DNA from: JAXDAY01 sp034679345
GTDB lineage: Bacteria; Eisenbacteria; RBG-16-71-46; CAIMUX01; VGJL01
DNA: 64,000 nt
NCBI GenBank assembly: GCA_034679345.1
Contig: JAXDAY010000023.1
Location: forward strand, 1 to 64,000
Reading direction: 5' to 3'
Below the pieces are notes generated by a model. That model made no database searches, was not told the DNA's origin, and saw only the letters and a list, made by a program, of their open reading frames with translations. Positions 15,184 to 23,695 of the stretch are shown here, one piece after another (position 1 is the first letter of the stretch; every line of letters begins with the position of its first letter). The position numbers and the translations under genes are program-made.

Positions 15184-16643
15184 GGGAGGCGCTCCGATCT
15201 GCCCGCGGCCAGAGCCTCGGAGATCCCGAAGGCGATCGCGCGCGCGAGACCCGCCCTCTCGAGGGGATCGAAGAGCTTTTCGACGGAGATGCGATCTCCC
15301 ATCTGGGCGGGATAAATGATCAAGGCCGGCATGGTGAGCCCCTCGAGCCATCGCAGGGGGCGAGCGTCTCGTGTCACCGAGCGGGGCCCCCGGTAGACCT
15401 CCAGGTGCGAGGCGAGGATGGTGGCGATCCTGTCGGCCTCGAGCAGAGTCATCTCAGCCGTCTCGCTCCACAGAAGGGGCCGCGCCGTCGTCTCCTGCGT
15501 CCGCTCCGGGCCGTCCAGCGGCACCCAGTGCGTGCGGGAGCTGGCCCTCACGATCTGCAGCTTGCCCTCCCCGCCCGGATACCCCTCCGTCCGAAGCGCG
15601 ATGAACAGAGCGGCCCGGGCTCGATTCGCCGAGATCGCGTCCTCGACCCGCCCCTGGCTCTCCAGCAGCTCGGCGGGCTGCATGAGCGTATCCGCCAGCG
15701 TGGAGACGATCCGCTGCGCGAGATCCACCAGGGCGCCATGCGACTCCGGCGTATCGCGGCCGGGATCCACCCATGCGGTGATGATGACCGGTCCGGTCCC
15801 GGCGGCATGTTGAGGACGGGCAACCGGTCGAACGAGAAGGAAGCCTCCCTTCGCGACGTCGTCGGGCGAGGAGGTGAGCGTCAGCTCCCAGACTCCGTTC
15901 TTCTCGTCGTAGCTCGTGTCGACGCCCAGAGCCTGCCGATCCACATCGAGCAGGATCCGGCAACCCTTGGGTGCGCCCCTGACTTCCCGCACATGAATCA
16001 GGCCATGGGGCTCAGGGATGGTGAGGCTCTCCGGATGGGCGGCCACTCCGGAGAGCACGACCTCGAGCCCTTCGCTCGAGGACCAGAGAAGCGAGGATTC
16101 CGGCAGGCGTGGACTGGGAACGCGCAGGGTGGTCCGTCTCCCGATCGTGTGGATCCTGAGATCTCGGAAGACGGGCGCCTCCACGCCCCAGTGGAAGAGC
16201 CCTGCCCCCGAGCGCCAAGCGGCGATCCGATCGCCGTGCCACCGCTCGGTAAGAAGCCGCAAGTAGTCCGTGGGGAGGAGCAGCCCGTTCTCGTCGTAGG
16301 CGAGCGGCGCTCCAAGCTGAAGAACTTCGGATCCGTGGCTCAGGATCGGGCTGTCGAGCATGAAGCGGGTGCGCAGCGAATCGGTCTCGATCCACCCGCG
16401 ATAGGAGTAGGGATCCCAGCCGAATCGCGCGCCGATCGCGCGCGCGAAGCCGCCCAGAGGGACATAATCGATCGCATCGTGCTCGACGCGCGGGATCAGC
16501 TGCGGCTCACGCCCATCCGCCGGAATGACCGCGATCGTCCCCGGGGGCGCCTGGATGATCGACTCCGCCCCGAGCGCGATCCCCGGCGTGACGAGACATG
16601 GCAAAACGGCGAGCGCGATCGCAGCGACCTGGTGTCGACGCAT
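15180..16643 (-). CDS. Secreted amidase_3-like protein with missing zinc ligands
   Basis: The 487-residue exported protein starts at ATG 16643, 1 bp after the smpB stop. The signal peptide is MRRHQVAAIALAVLPCL to about residue 26. Residues about 45-130 resemble a copper-amine-oxidase-N/stalk domain (PRVEHDAIDYVPLGGFARAIGARF). About 165-255 resembles an AMIN-type beta domain. About 275-480 follows the fold of N-acetylmuramoyl-L-alanine amidase (VIITAWVDPGRDTPES, SANRARAALFIALRTEGYP, TMPALIIYPAQMGDR). Where active enzymes have DPGHGG, SLHAN and VEIGF, this protein has DPGRDT, ALRTE and IIYPA. The zinc histidines and catalytic glutamate are thus absent. It is probably a non-catalytic peptidoglycan-binding or amidase-regulating protein. 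Confidence 0.7.
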   Translation of the reverse strand: MRRHQVAAIALAVLPCLVTPGIALGAESIIQAPPGTIAVIPADGREPQLIPRVEHDAIDYVPLGGFARAIGARFGWDPYSYRGWIETDSLRTRFMLDSPILSHGSEVLQLGAPLAYDENGLLLPTDYLRLLTERWHGDRIAAWRSGAGLFHWGVEAPVFRDLRIHTIGRRTTLRVPSPRLPESSLLWSSSEGLEVVLSGVAAHPESLTIPEPHGLIHVREVRGAPKGCRILLDVDRQALGVDTSYDEKNGVWELTLTSSPDDVAKGGFLLVRPVARPQHAAGTGPVIITAWVDPGRDTPESHGALVDLAQRIVSTLADTLMQPAELLESQGRVEDAISANRARAALFIALRTEGYPGGEGKLQIVRASSRTHWVPLDGPERTQETTARPLLWSETAEMTLLEADRIATILASHLEVYRGPRSVTRDARPLRWLEGLTMPALIIYPAQMGDRISVEKLFDPLERAGLARAIAFGISEALAAGRSERLP

Positions 16644-16644
16644 G

Positions 16645-17136
16645 CTAGGACTCCGCGCGGTCGCCCCGGCGCGCCCGCTCCATCTCCCGCTCCGCATCCC
16701 TCTTTGCCATGTCCTCCCGCCGATCGTGACTCCGCTTCCCCCGGGCCAGCGCCAGCTCCACCTTCAGGTGGGGCCCCTTGAAGTAAAGGGACAATGGGAT
16801 CAGGGTCAACCCCCGCTCTTGGGTCTTCTGCTTGAGGCGGGCGATCTGTCGCCTGTGGACGAGGAGCTTTCGCTTGCGCAACGGTTCGTGGTTGAATCGA
16901 TTGCCTTGCTCGTAAGGGCTCACATGCATCTGGACGAGCCAGAGCTCCCCACCCTCGACCACCGCATAGGCGTCTCCGAGATTGACTCTCCCCGCGCGTA
17001 TGCTCTTCACCTCGGTCCCGACGAGGCTGATGCCCGCCTCGAGGGTCTCGACGATCATGTAATCGTGGCGGGCGCGACGGTTTACGACGACCGGGCGAGT
17101 TCCTTCCGCCGGTCCGCCGCTCTTCGGGGGGACCAT
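16645..17136 (-). CDS. smpB: SsrA-binding protein SmpB
   Basis: The 163-residue protein binds tmRNA and delivers it to stalled ribosomes. It has VVNRRARHDYMIVETLEAGISLVGTEVKSIRAGRVNLGDAYAVVEGGELWLVQMHVSPYEQGN, the RKRKLLVHRRQI helix, and the basic tail RGKRSHDRREDMAKRDAEREMERARRG that folds into the mRNA channel. The start at 17136 is supported by GGAGG five bases upstream. It leads the operon continuing with the amidase-like protein. Its RNA partner gene is at 10979-11317. Confidence 0.95.
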   Translation of the reverse strand: MVPPKSGGPAEGTRPVVVNRRARHDYMIVETLEAGISLVGTEVKSIRAGRVNLGDAYAVVEGGELWLVQMHVSPYEQGNRFNHEPLRKRKLLVHRRQIARLKQKTQERGLTLIPLSLYFKGPHLKVELALARGKRSHDRREDMAKRDAEREMERARRGDRAES

Positions 17137-17148
17137 TCCGACCTCCGC

Positions 17149-17177
17149 TTGACTCCCTGCTAACGAGTGGGTAGCAT
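17149..17177 (+). promoter_or_regulatory. Promoter of tRNA-Leu
   Basis: TTGACT and TAGCAT are separated by 17 nt. The -10 box lies 30 nt before the tRNA. Confidence 0.65.
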
Positions 17178-17207
17178 AGCACTTCGGCTCTCGAATCGTA
17201 GCGAATT

Positions 17208-17291
17208 GCGGAAGTGGCGGAACTGGTAGACGCGCTGGGTTCAGGGTCCAGTGAGGGTTCCCTCGTAGGGGTTCAAGTCCCCTCTTCCGCA
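17208..17291 (+). tRNA. tRNA-Leu (CAG)
   Basis: This 84-nt tRNA has a long variable arm. The acceptor is GCGGAAG / CTTCCGC, the anticodon CAG in TTCAGGG, the T loop TTCAAGT and the discriminator A. CCA is not encoded. Confidence 0.95.
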
Positions 17292-17302
17292 CAGCGGCGA
17301 AC

Positions 17303-17335
17303 GGGGCGGCGGTCTACGAACGAGACCTCCGCCCC
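17303..17335. terminator. Long hairpin between tRNA-Leu and the convergent HEAT-repeat gene
   Basis: GGGGCGG / CCGCCCC encloses GGTCT / AGACC with one-base bulges. It lies 11 bp past the tRNA and 6 bp before the stop of the minus-strand gene. It probably terminates both. Confidence 0.6.
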
Positions 17336-17341
17336 GATCGT

Positions 17342-18180
17342 CTATTCGCCCGCCGGCCGCGCGTGCGCCGACCGCGCGTAGGTCCGGAGCACCAACGGAT
17401 CGGTCTCATCGAGCATCCGCGCCTCCACGAAGGCGCGCATCGCGTCGCCCCCGAGCTTGAGCAACGCTTCCACGGCCGCCGCGCGCGAGGCGGGCGAGCG
17501 GCCGGCGGCGGCGACGTCGTCGAGCTCAGCCATCAAGGCCCCCCGCGCTGCGCCTCGCGCCTCGACCGCCGCGGGCTCGATCGCGTCCCTGTCCGCGACA
17601 GCGATGCGTCCCAGCGTCTGTACGAGCGCCCCTCGGTGACCCGGATCCCCGGCGAGGATCTCGCGGAGGGGCGCGACGGCGGCGGCGCCGAATCCCCGCA
17701 GGGCGTTCGATGCCGCGGAGCGCACCGTGAGGATCGGATCCTCGGCGAGCCGCTCGACGATCGAAGGCACCGCCACGGTGTCCTTCAGGGCCGCGAGAGC
17801 GGAGACGGCGACGAGCCTGCGCCGCTCGAGAGGGTCTTTCATGTACGGCCTCAGCCGGGGCGCGCATGAGCGCTCCCCGATCTTGCCGAGGGCTTGGATG
17901 CTTCGGTTCCAGTGCTCCTCCTGATCCTTCCTCGCGAGGATCTCGAGAAGAGGCCGCACCGCCTCCTTGCGCTTCATGTCCCCGAGGAGGGCGATCACGT
18001 TCTTCTGCACCTGCTCCTCGGGATCGAAGAGCCGCGGAAGGACGCGCTTCGTGAAGGAATCGGGCATCGATTCGGCGACGGCCTGAATCGCCCGGTACTC
18101 CAGCCCATCGTCGCTCGCGAGCTTCTCGCGCACGACATAGTCGACGGCCTCGATTCCCTTCGTCAGGAGAGCCTTTCGGG
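17342..18180 (-). CDS. HEAT-repeat C-terminal half of a frameshifted secreted protein
   Basis: This frame continues the protein that begins at 20360 after a one-base shift at 18178-18180. About 275 residues form HEAT repeats: YRAIQAVAESMPDSFTKRVLPRLFDPEEQVQKNVIALLGDMKRKEAVRPLLEIL, then RSIQALGKIG, AVSALAALKDTVAVPSIVERL, and RSAASNALRGFGAAAVAPLREIL. Such alpha-solenoids mediate protein-protein contacts. There is no start codon with a ribosome site near the shift. It is thus most likely the second half of one gene rather than an independent gene, or the join may be a sequencing error in GCGCGCCCG. Confidence 0.7.
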
Positions 18181-20360
18181 CGCGCGACCTTCTCCCTGGC
18201 GGTGCCGACCTCCCAGATCGATGCCTCCTCGAAGAGATCCTCCACCGATCGCGCCGAATCGGCCGCGGTGAGGACCGGTTCCGGGATGACTTCTCCCGGA
18301 AGCTCGATGTCGCGGTCGAGATCGATCCCCAGGGCATGGAGCTCGTGGGACCAGATCGCCCCGTCGGCGCCGCCGCTCTTGGCCGGATAGATGTCCCTTC
18401 CCTCCAGGTCGAGGAAGATCCCCGCCCCGCAAAAGTCGCGCGCCCAGGTGAGGGCTCCCTGCCCGGCGCCGGTCGTCGCGTACATATCGTTGCCCTGGCC
18501 GTCGATGAAGATCGCCGCCGAGTTCGCGATGCTCATCCCCTGGCCGTCGCTCACGACGTAGTAGTCATCGCCGCTCTCGTCGATCTGCCAGCCGACGGAG
18601 AGATCGTGCGCGGTCCCCTGCGTCACGCCGAGGTGGCAGACATAGTGGTCGTTGCCTCCGCGATCCCAGAGCGTTCCGACGGCGAGGTGAACGCCGGCGC
18701 CCTGCGCGTACTGCGCGGCGAGGTATCGATCGTTGCCGGCGCGATCGTGCAGCATGCCGATCGAGTACCAGTAGCTCGTCCCCTGCGCGTAGATCTCGGC
18801 GTCATAGAAGTCGTTCCCTTCCTCGTCGATCAGGATGCCCACGCCGCCTCCCGCGCGCGGACGGAAGCCGATCGAGAATCCCTGCGAGAGCGACTGGAAG
18901 TCGTCGGGTCGAAGCGGCTTGTGCAGATAGCCACCACCCGAGCGGTAAGTGTCGCTCCCGGCCCGGTCGTAGAGCAGACCGGCGCCGAAGGTCGATGCGA
19001 AACCCTGCGACTGGCGGTCGCAGCGGTAGAGGTCGTTCTCGTCGTGGCGGATCGGCACGGCGCCGGTCCCCGGCACCGGGACGAGACCCGTCTCGAAGGC
19101 GCGATCCCTCTCGGGAGCCGGACCCGCAGGGGGCGTGGAACGCGCGTCACTCACCACAGCGCCGATTCCGAAGGCGCCGGCGCCCTGGCAGAAGTTGCGT
19201 CCCTCGAAGCAGTCGACTCCCCAGGCGTCGTGCAGGATGCCGCAGCCGAAGAAGCCCGCTCCGGAGGAGCCGTCTCCCCCTCGATAGAGATCGTTCCCGC
19301 CGCGATCGACGAGGAAGGCGATTCCCAGGACTGCGCCGGCGACGACGAACGCTCGAGTCGATCCGTCGTAGAGATCGTCCCCTGCCGCGTCCCAGATCCC
19401 CGCGAAGGGCCGGCTGACGCCGCCGATCGCCGATGCGGCGCGCCCGCGATAGAGGTCATCGCCTCCCGGCTCGAGGATGAAGGCGATCGCATCCAGAGCC
19501 TCGGCGCCGTATGCGTTCTCGCCGGGGCCCCCGATGACGAGAAGTCCCCAAGGCGTTTCGTATGAGGCGCTGATCATTCCGGCCACGCCCGGCATCGCGA
19601 GTTCCGATTCCAGAGGGAGAGCGAGTAGCGCCTCGGCGCACTCGCGCCAGGCCGCGGCAAAGATTCCGGCCGCCGTCGTCAGGGCCGCGCGGTCGAGCTT
19701 GGCCGCGGCGTCGAGGACCGGCTTCTCCGAGAGCGCGATCGTCGTGTCGGCTGCGATGCCGCGTTCGAAGTGGATCTCTCCTTTGCGGCGGCGATCGATC
19801 GAGCCGGGCTCTTCCCAGTCGCCCCAGAACGCGGGGGCGAGCACGGCGATCGCCGCGCGCTCCTCAGGAGACAGCAGCGCGAATGCGCGGTCGAGCTCCC
19901 TCTCGGCTTCCGAGCATCGCTCGATGAAACGCGCGACCGCATCCCTCCCGTTGTGCAGCCCAGCGCCCGCGGCGGGCGCCACGCGCGGTGCTGCTTCGGA
20001 GATCTCCGCCAGAAGGAGAGCGATCGCTTCCGGCTCTGATGCGGCGCTGCGGACTGCGTCTGCCGTTCGCTCTTGCCAGGCGGGCACGCGCAACGGATCG
20101 CCGAGCAGCTCCTCGACCAGCTTCAAGCGGAACGTGTCGTCCTCCGCATAGAGCTTGTCGAAGCCCAGCTCCGTGGGGGCGATCTCCAGGAGATCGAAGG
20201 CGCGTTCGAGAGTGACTGCGGCGAGCGAGTCGAGACCCCACCCCTCGCTCGAGTTCGGGGTCAAGGGCGCGGCCGCCGCTCCTTGGCCCGGTCCCAGCGC
20301 ACTGATCAACGCAGTGGCCGCCAAGAGACGCGAGGAGCGCGCGAAGATTGAATCCCACAT
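18178..20360 (-). CDS. Secreted repeat protein, N-terminal part (frameshift at 18178-18180)
   Basis: The product starts at ATG 20360 (GGGAGG about 9 nt upstream) with a signal peptide (LLAATALISALGPGQGAAAA). After a helical region of about 280 residues come about ten imperfect repeats of the form GxxxDxxGNDxYxxxxxxQGxG (e.g. GIAFLVDRGGNDLYRG, GMLHDRAGNDRYLAAQYAQGAG, GTLWDRGGNDHYVCHLGVTQG). These resemble calcium-binding beta-roll turns and suggest an extended extracellular or periplasmic beta-helix. The frame then reads into GC-rich nonsense to a stop at 17526, while the adjacent frame continues as HEAT repeats. Deleting one C of CCC at 18178-18180 restores one protein of about 1000 residues. 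Function is unknown. Confidence 0.7.
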
Positions 20361-20720
20361 TGAGTATGCCCTCCCGGAGACGCAAGCAGCTCGATTCGTC
20401 CGCAGGACCGTAGGACTGAGGCCAATGCCGGTCAAGCGACCGTCGCGTCGATGGAGTACGAGCGATTTCAGAGCGCACAGCCCCAGCGCCCAGCCGATCG
20501 CTCGTCGACGCTCTGCGAGTCCTGAGAGATGGCTCAAATCAACCACCACTATTGCGACTGAGTAAACGGAATGCGAAATCCCATGCGCATCACCGGGTTG
20601 CAGAAGCTGGACCGCAGTTCCCTAAGTACCATCTATTTGAACGTGTTCCAGACAGGCAAGCGCGGTTCGCTGAGACCGCGAGACGAGGGACGGTATCAGC
20701 TCCGTTGTCGACGAATCCTA

Positions 20721-20840
20721 TTGACTATAATCCGAGCAAATGCTTACATTTAATGGCCTTGTAGGAGCTCTCGGGGTGAGGCGGATGGTGCCAGCCACCT
20801 CATTCCAGCAAGGCAGCAAGAGAATGTGACTCTGTGGAAC
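20721..20840 (+). promoter_or_regulatory. Promoter and structured leader of secreted-protein paralog 1
   Basis: A TTGACT box (20721) lies 27 bp before ATTTAATGGCCTTG (20748-20761). Two stems follow. Hairpin 1 is GAGG-C-GG (20778-20784) with CC-A-CCTC (20795-20801) and a conserved GGTGCCA in the loop. Hairpin 2 pairs TTCCA (20803-20807) with TGGAA (20835-20839) and contains AAGGC and GTGACTC. The same layout with compensatory stem changes precedes paralog 2. About 150 nt of poorly conserved sequence separate it from the start codon. I do not recognise the RNA family. The remaining sequence from 20361 to 20991 shows nothing else. Confidence 0.5.
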
Positions 20841-20991
20841 GATCCAGAAGGCCACGCGCCCAACGGCAGTGGATGCAGGACTGAAAGGTAGTTCCACTCA
20901 TCCGAGTCGGCTTCATGCAGAAGAGTCGCTCTATGGATTGGGGTCACAAGGAAACGAGAATGACAACGATTGGCACAATGGGAGAATCCAC

Positions 20992-21681
20992 ATGAGAGTA
21001 GCTACTCTGGTTCTCTGTCTGATCGCACTTGCCGGCATCGCGATCGCCGAGGAGTCCTCCCACATGATCGGCTCCGGCACGCTGAACTTGCCGGAGCTTC
21101 GGGAGCAGATCTACTGCCAGCAGCCGAGCTCGGGCTGGGGCGCCTTCAACGCCTCGAGCGGCTTCGGCTCCGAGCAGGCGGATGACATCCCGGGCACGTA
21201 CGCCGGTCAGGAAGTCACTGGCGTCACGATGTGGCACGCGCAGTGGGGCGGCGGCCCGACGGCTCCGTCCGGCCTGATCGTCAACTTCTACGACGCGGCC
21301 TGCCCTCCAGCGATGAACGCTCTCCACAGCTTCAACATCGCTTGGGGCGACATGGACGTGACGCAGGTGTACGCCGGTAGCTGGTACGTCAATCAGATGA
21401 TCGCGACTCTGCCGAATCCGGTCGTTCTGGGGTCGACGTGGTCCATCGGCGGCATCATCGACAACAACTGGGGCCAGAACCCTCCGTACAACGGACTGGT
21501 CTATTGCGACACGGTTGCTGGCTGCGAGCAGTACTGGGACGGCGATTACTGGGGCATGCCCCGCTGGACGCCGGCCTCCTACTACTTCGGCTATGTGACC
21601 GACCTCGGCTACTGCCTCGAGGGCGGCCCCACGGCCAACCAGGAATCCACCTGGGGCCAGGTGCGCAGCCTGTTCCGGTAG
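20992..21681 (+). CDS. Secreted protein with SWG-type tail, paralog 1
   Basis: The 229-residue product starts at ATG 20992 after GGGAGA and carries a signal peptide cleaved near IAIA-EE. The mature part is aromatic- and glycine-rich: EQADDIPGTYAGQEVTGVTMW, GLIVNFYDAACPP, GSWYVNQMIATLPNPVVLG, GGIIDNNWGQNPPYNGLVYC, YWGMPRWTPASYYFGYVTDLGYCLEGG. This looks like a beta-sandwich adhesin or carbohydrate-binding surface domain, with cysteines likely paired. It ends ESTWGQVRSLFR, the tail shared with three other exported proteins here. It is about 89% identical by eye and equal in length to the next gene. A strong hairpin terminator follows, so each copy is its own transcript. Confidence 0.8.
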   Translation: MRVATLVLCLIALAGIAIAEESSHMIGSGTLNLPELREQIYCQQPSSGWGAFNASSGFGSEQADDIPGTYAGQEVTGVTMWHAQWGGGPTAPSGLIVNFYDAACPPAMNALHSFNIAWGDMDVTQVYAGSWYVNQMIATLPNPVVLGSTWSIGGIIDNNWGQNPPYNGLVYCDTVAGCEQYWDGDYWGMPRWTPASYYFGYVTDLGYCLEGGPTANQESTWGQVRSLFR

Positions 21682-21706
21682 TCATCGAGTCGTAGTCAGA
21701 GAAACA

Positions 21707-21741
21707 CACTCCGCCGGACCTCGCTCCGGCGGAGTGTTCTC
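21707..21741 (+). terminator. Terminator of paralog 1
   Basis: A 12-bp stem CACTCCGCCGGA / TCCGGCGGAGTG with a 6-nt loop is followed by TTCTCTT. Confidence 0.75.
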
Positions 21742-21886
21742 TTGGGGGCCTGGGCTCGAAGAAGTGTGATGATAGTGCTAACTCGCTAATGGACAATGTG
21801 TTACAGAACATCCACGATCGTGGTCCCCAGCGTCTGAGTGGCTCTTAGCTCCCCGGAGCGACCGATCCGAGGTGCCCAGAATCCCC

Positions 21887-22006
21887 TTGACGGATTAATT
21901 GGATTAATGCTCCAATTGAATCGCCTTGCTAATACTCTGGCAGTTGAGCGGCAGGTGCCAGCCGCTTTTCTCCAGCCAAGGCGTGAAGAAACGTGACTCG
22001 GCGGAT
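21887..22006 (+). promoter_or_regulatory. Promoter and structured leader of secreted-protein paralog 2
   Basis: TTGACG (21887) lies 28 bp before ATTGAATCGCCTTG (21915-21928). Hairpin 1 is AGCGGC / GCCGCT (21947-21952, 21961-21966) with the conserved GGTGCCA loop. Hairpin 2 is TCC-A-GCC (21971-21977) with GGC-GGA (22000-22005), containing AAGGC and GTGACTC. The stems differ in sequence from copy 1 but keep pairing. Distance to the start codon is within 2 nt of that in copy 1. Between the paralog 1 terminator and this leader nothing else is seen. Confidence 0.5.
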
Positions 22007-22156
22007 TGTCTGGGGGCGATCGTCACAGCATCACGAATGAGGCGCCTTCAGGCCGTCCGATCGGAGCGCGCGGATTCTGCACCTGCGGAATCCGTGGGAC
22101 GGACCGGGTCACTCGATGACGACAACGACCCGACATGGCACCAGGGGAGATACCTC

Positions 22157-22846
22157 ATGAGAGTAGCTACTCTTGTTTTCTGTCTTCTTGCGATCGCCGG
22201 CGCGGCCTATGCGGAGGAGTCTTCGCACATGATCGGCGAGGGCACGCTGGACCTGCCGGAGCTTCGGGAGCAGATCTACTGCCAGCAGCCAAGCAGCGAC
22301 TGGGGCGCCTTCAATGCCTCCACCGGCTTCGGCTCGGAGCAGGCGGATGATATTCCGGGCGCGTACGCCGGCCAGGAAGTCACCGGCGTCACGATGTGGC
22401 ACGCGCAGTGGGGCGGCGGCCCGACGGCTCCGTCCGGCCTCATCGTGAACTTCTACAACCAAGCCTGCCCTCCCGAGCAGGTGGCTGCCTATAGCTTCAA
22501 CATCGCCTGGGGCGACATGGAAGTGACGCAGGTGTACGCCGGTAGCTGGTACGTCAACCAGATGACCGCGACTCTGCCGAATCCGGTGGTCCTCGGCGCG
22601 ACTTCGTCCATCGGTGGCATCATCGACAACAACTGGGGCCAGAACCCTCCGTACAACGGTCTCGTCTACTGCAGCACCGTCGCCGGTTGCGAGCAGTACT
22701 GGGACGGCGATTACTGGGGTATGCCCCGCTGGACGCCGGCGTCCTACTACTTCGGCTACGTCACTGACCTCGCCTACTGCCTCGAGGGCGGCCCCACGGC
22801 CACCCAGGAGTCGACCTGGGGCCAGGTGCGCAGCCTGTACCGGTAG
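22157..22846 (+). CDS. Secreted protein with SWG-type tail, paralog 2
   Basis: This 229-residue tandem copy of the 20992 gene has the same signal peptide, domain and tail (ESTWGQVRSLYR). Differences cluster in the signal peptide and around residues 101-111 (NQACPPEQVAAYSF versus DAACPPAMNALHSF). The ATG at 22157 follows GGGGAGA. It carries its own conserved leader and terminator, so it is a full-unit duplication that has diverged outside the coding region and the leader core. It is an extracellular or surface protein of unknown role; strong expression is suggested by the leader and terminator pair. Confidence 0.8.
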   Translation: MRVATLVFCLLAIAGAAYAEESSHMIGEGTLDLPELREQIYCQQPSSDWGAFNASTGFGSEQADDIPGAYAGQEVTGVTMWHAQWGGGPTAPSGLIVNFYNQACPPEQVAAYSFNIAWGDMEVTQVYAGSWYVNQMTATLPNPVVLGATSSIGGIIDNNWGQNPPYNGLVYCSTVAGCEQYWDGDYWGMPRWTPASYYFGYVTDLAYCLEGGPTATQESTWGQVRSLYR

Positions 22847-22872
22847 TCATCGAGTTCGTTGTCAGAGAAATG

Positions 22873-22907
22873 CACTCCGTCGGACCTTGGTCCGACGGAG
22901 TGCTCTC
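22873..22907. terminator. Terminator of paralog 2, facing the lamin-tail gene
   Basis: A perfect 14-bp stem CACTCCGTCGGACC / GGTCCGACGGAGTG with a 2-nt loop. Compared with the paralog 1 terminator it has compensatory changes. It lies between convergent genes and may serve both. Confidence 0.8.
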
Positions 22908-22935
22908 GTTTCTCCTCCGGTCTGCGAGCGGCCGT

Positions 22936-23559
22936 TTAGCGGTAGATCGCCCGCACCCTCCCCCAGCTCGTCTCCACAGCGGCGACCGGCTGCTCTCCGT
23001 TTGCCTGACCCGGGGTTGGCGGCAGGCCGTTGCCGAGCGGAGGAGTCGTTCCCGTGTAAGGATTCAGGGCGTCGAACATCTCCCAGACGGGACCCCCATC
23101 GGGACGGCGCCCGCTCGATCGATCGTCTTCGGCCTCATACGTGTTGTAGGTGTAGCTGTCCACGAGCAGCGTGTCGGCCCCCGCGACCTGGAGAAGCGTC
23201 ACGGTGTCCCCGTCATTGCCGAGCCGCAATCCGAAGATCGCCCAGCCGTTCTGGTCCTGGAACTCGGCGGCCTCGCTACCGAAGATGGCGCGCAGCTCGC
23301 CTTCGGCGAGCGTTCCGCTCAGCGCGACAAGCGGCGAGCCGTCGCCGTCGCCGATGATCACTCCGTCGAGAACGAGACTCCCGGGCCCCGGGTTCAGGAT
23401 CTCGATCCACTCGTCATCGCGAAAGTCATAGACGCCATCGCCATCCCAATCGCGCCCCGGATCGGCCATGACCTCGTTCAGTACCGGACCGCAGCTGCCC
23501 GGCGAGGCGAGCCCGCCGGCCGCAACGCAACCGAGAATGATGAACCAGACGAATCGCAT
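22936..23559 (-). CDS. Secreted lamin-tail-domain protein with SWG-type tail
   Basis: This is a 207-residue protein with a signal peptide (FVWFIILGCVAAGGLAS). The lamin-tail domain (about residues 25-145) is recognisable from VLNEVMADPGRDWDGDG ... DEWIEILNPGPGSLVLDGVIIGDGDG and FQDQNGWAIFGLRLGNDGDTVTL. Lamin-tail domains in bacteria are extracellular immunoglobulin-like folds in surface proteins. The C-terminus is TSWGRVRAIYR after a proline/glutamine linker, the same tail as the convergent paralogs and the protein at the window start. It is a surface-exposed or secreted protein; partner unknown. Confidence 0.75.
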   Translation of the reverse strand: MRFVWFIILGCVAAGGLASPGSCGPVLNEVMADPGRDWDGDGVYDFRDDEWIEILNPGPGSLVLDGVIIGDGDGSPLVALSGTLAEGELRAIFGSEAAEFQDQNGWAIFGLRLGNDGDTVTLLQVAGADTLLVDSYTYNTYEAEDDRSSGRRPDGGPVWEMFDALNPYTGTTPPLGNGLPPTPGQANGEQPVAAVETSWGRVRAIYR

Positions 23560-23695
23560 TCTGCCTCCTTGCGCATCACGGCGCCGCCGCCGATCCCCAT
23601 GACCGGCAGCGCGGAGGAGGCTTCAAGCAAGACGCGGGCCGACCGGCTCGCCCGGCCGCCCGCCTCTTCAGCGACGCGTCTTTCAGTCGAGATCG

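Noticed and set aside
20721..20840. Leader as c-di-GMP, cobalamin or SAM riboswitch
   Set aside because: The conserved cores of those classes (e.g. GCCACTG for cobalamin) are absent; it is kept as an unknown element instead.
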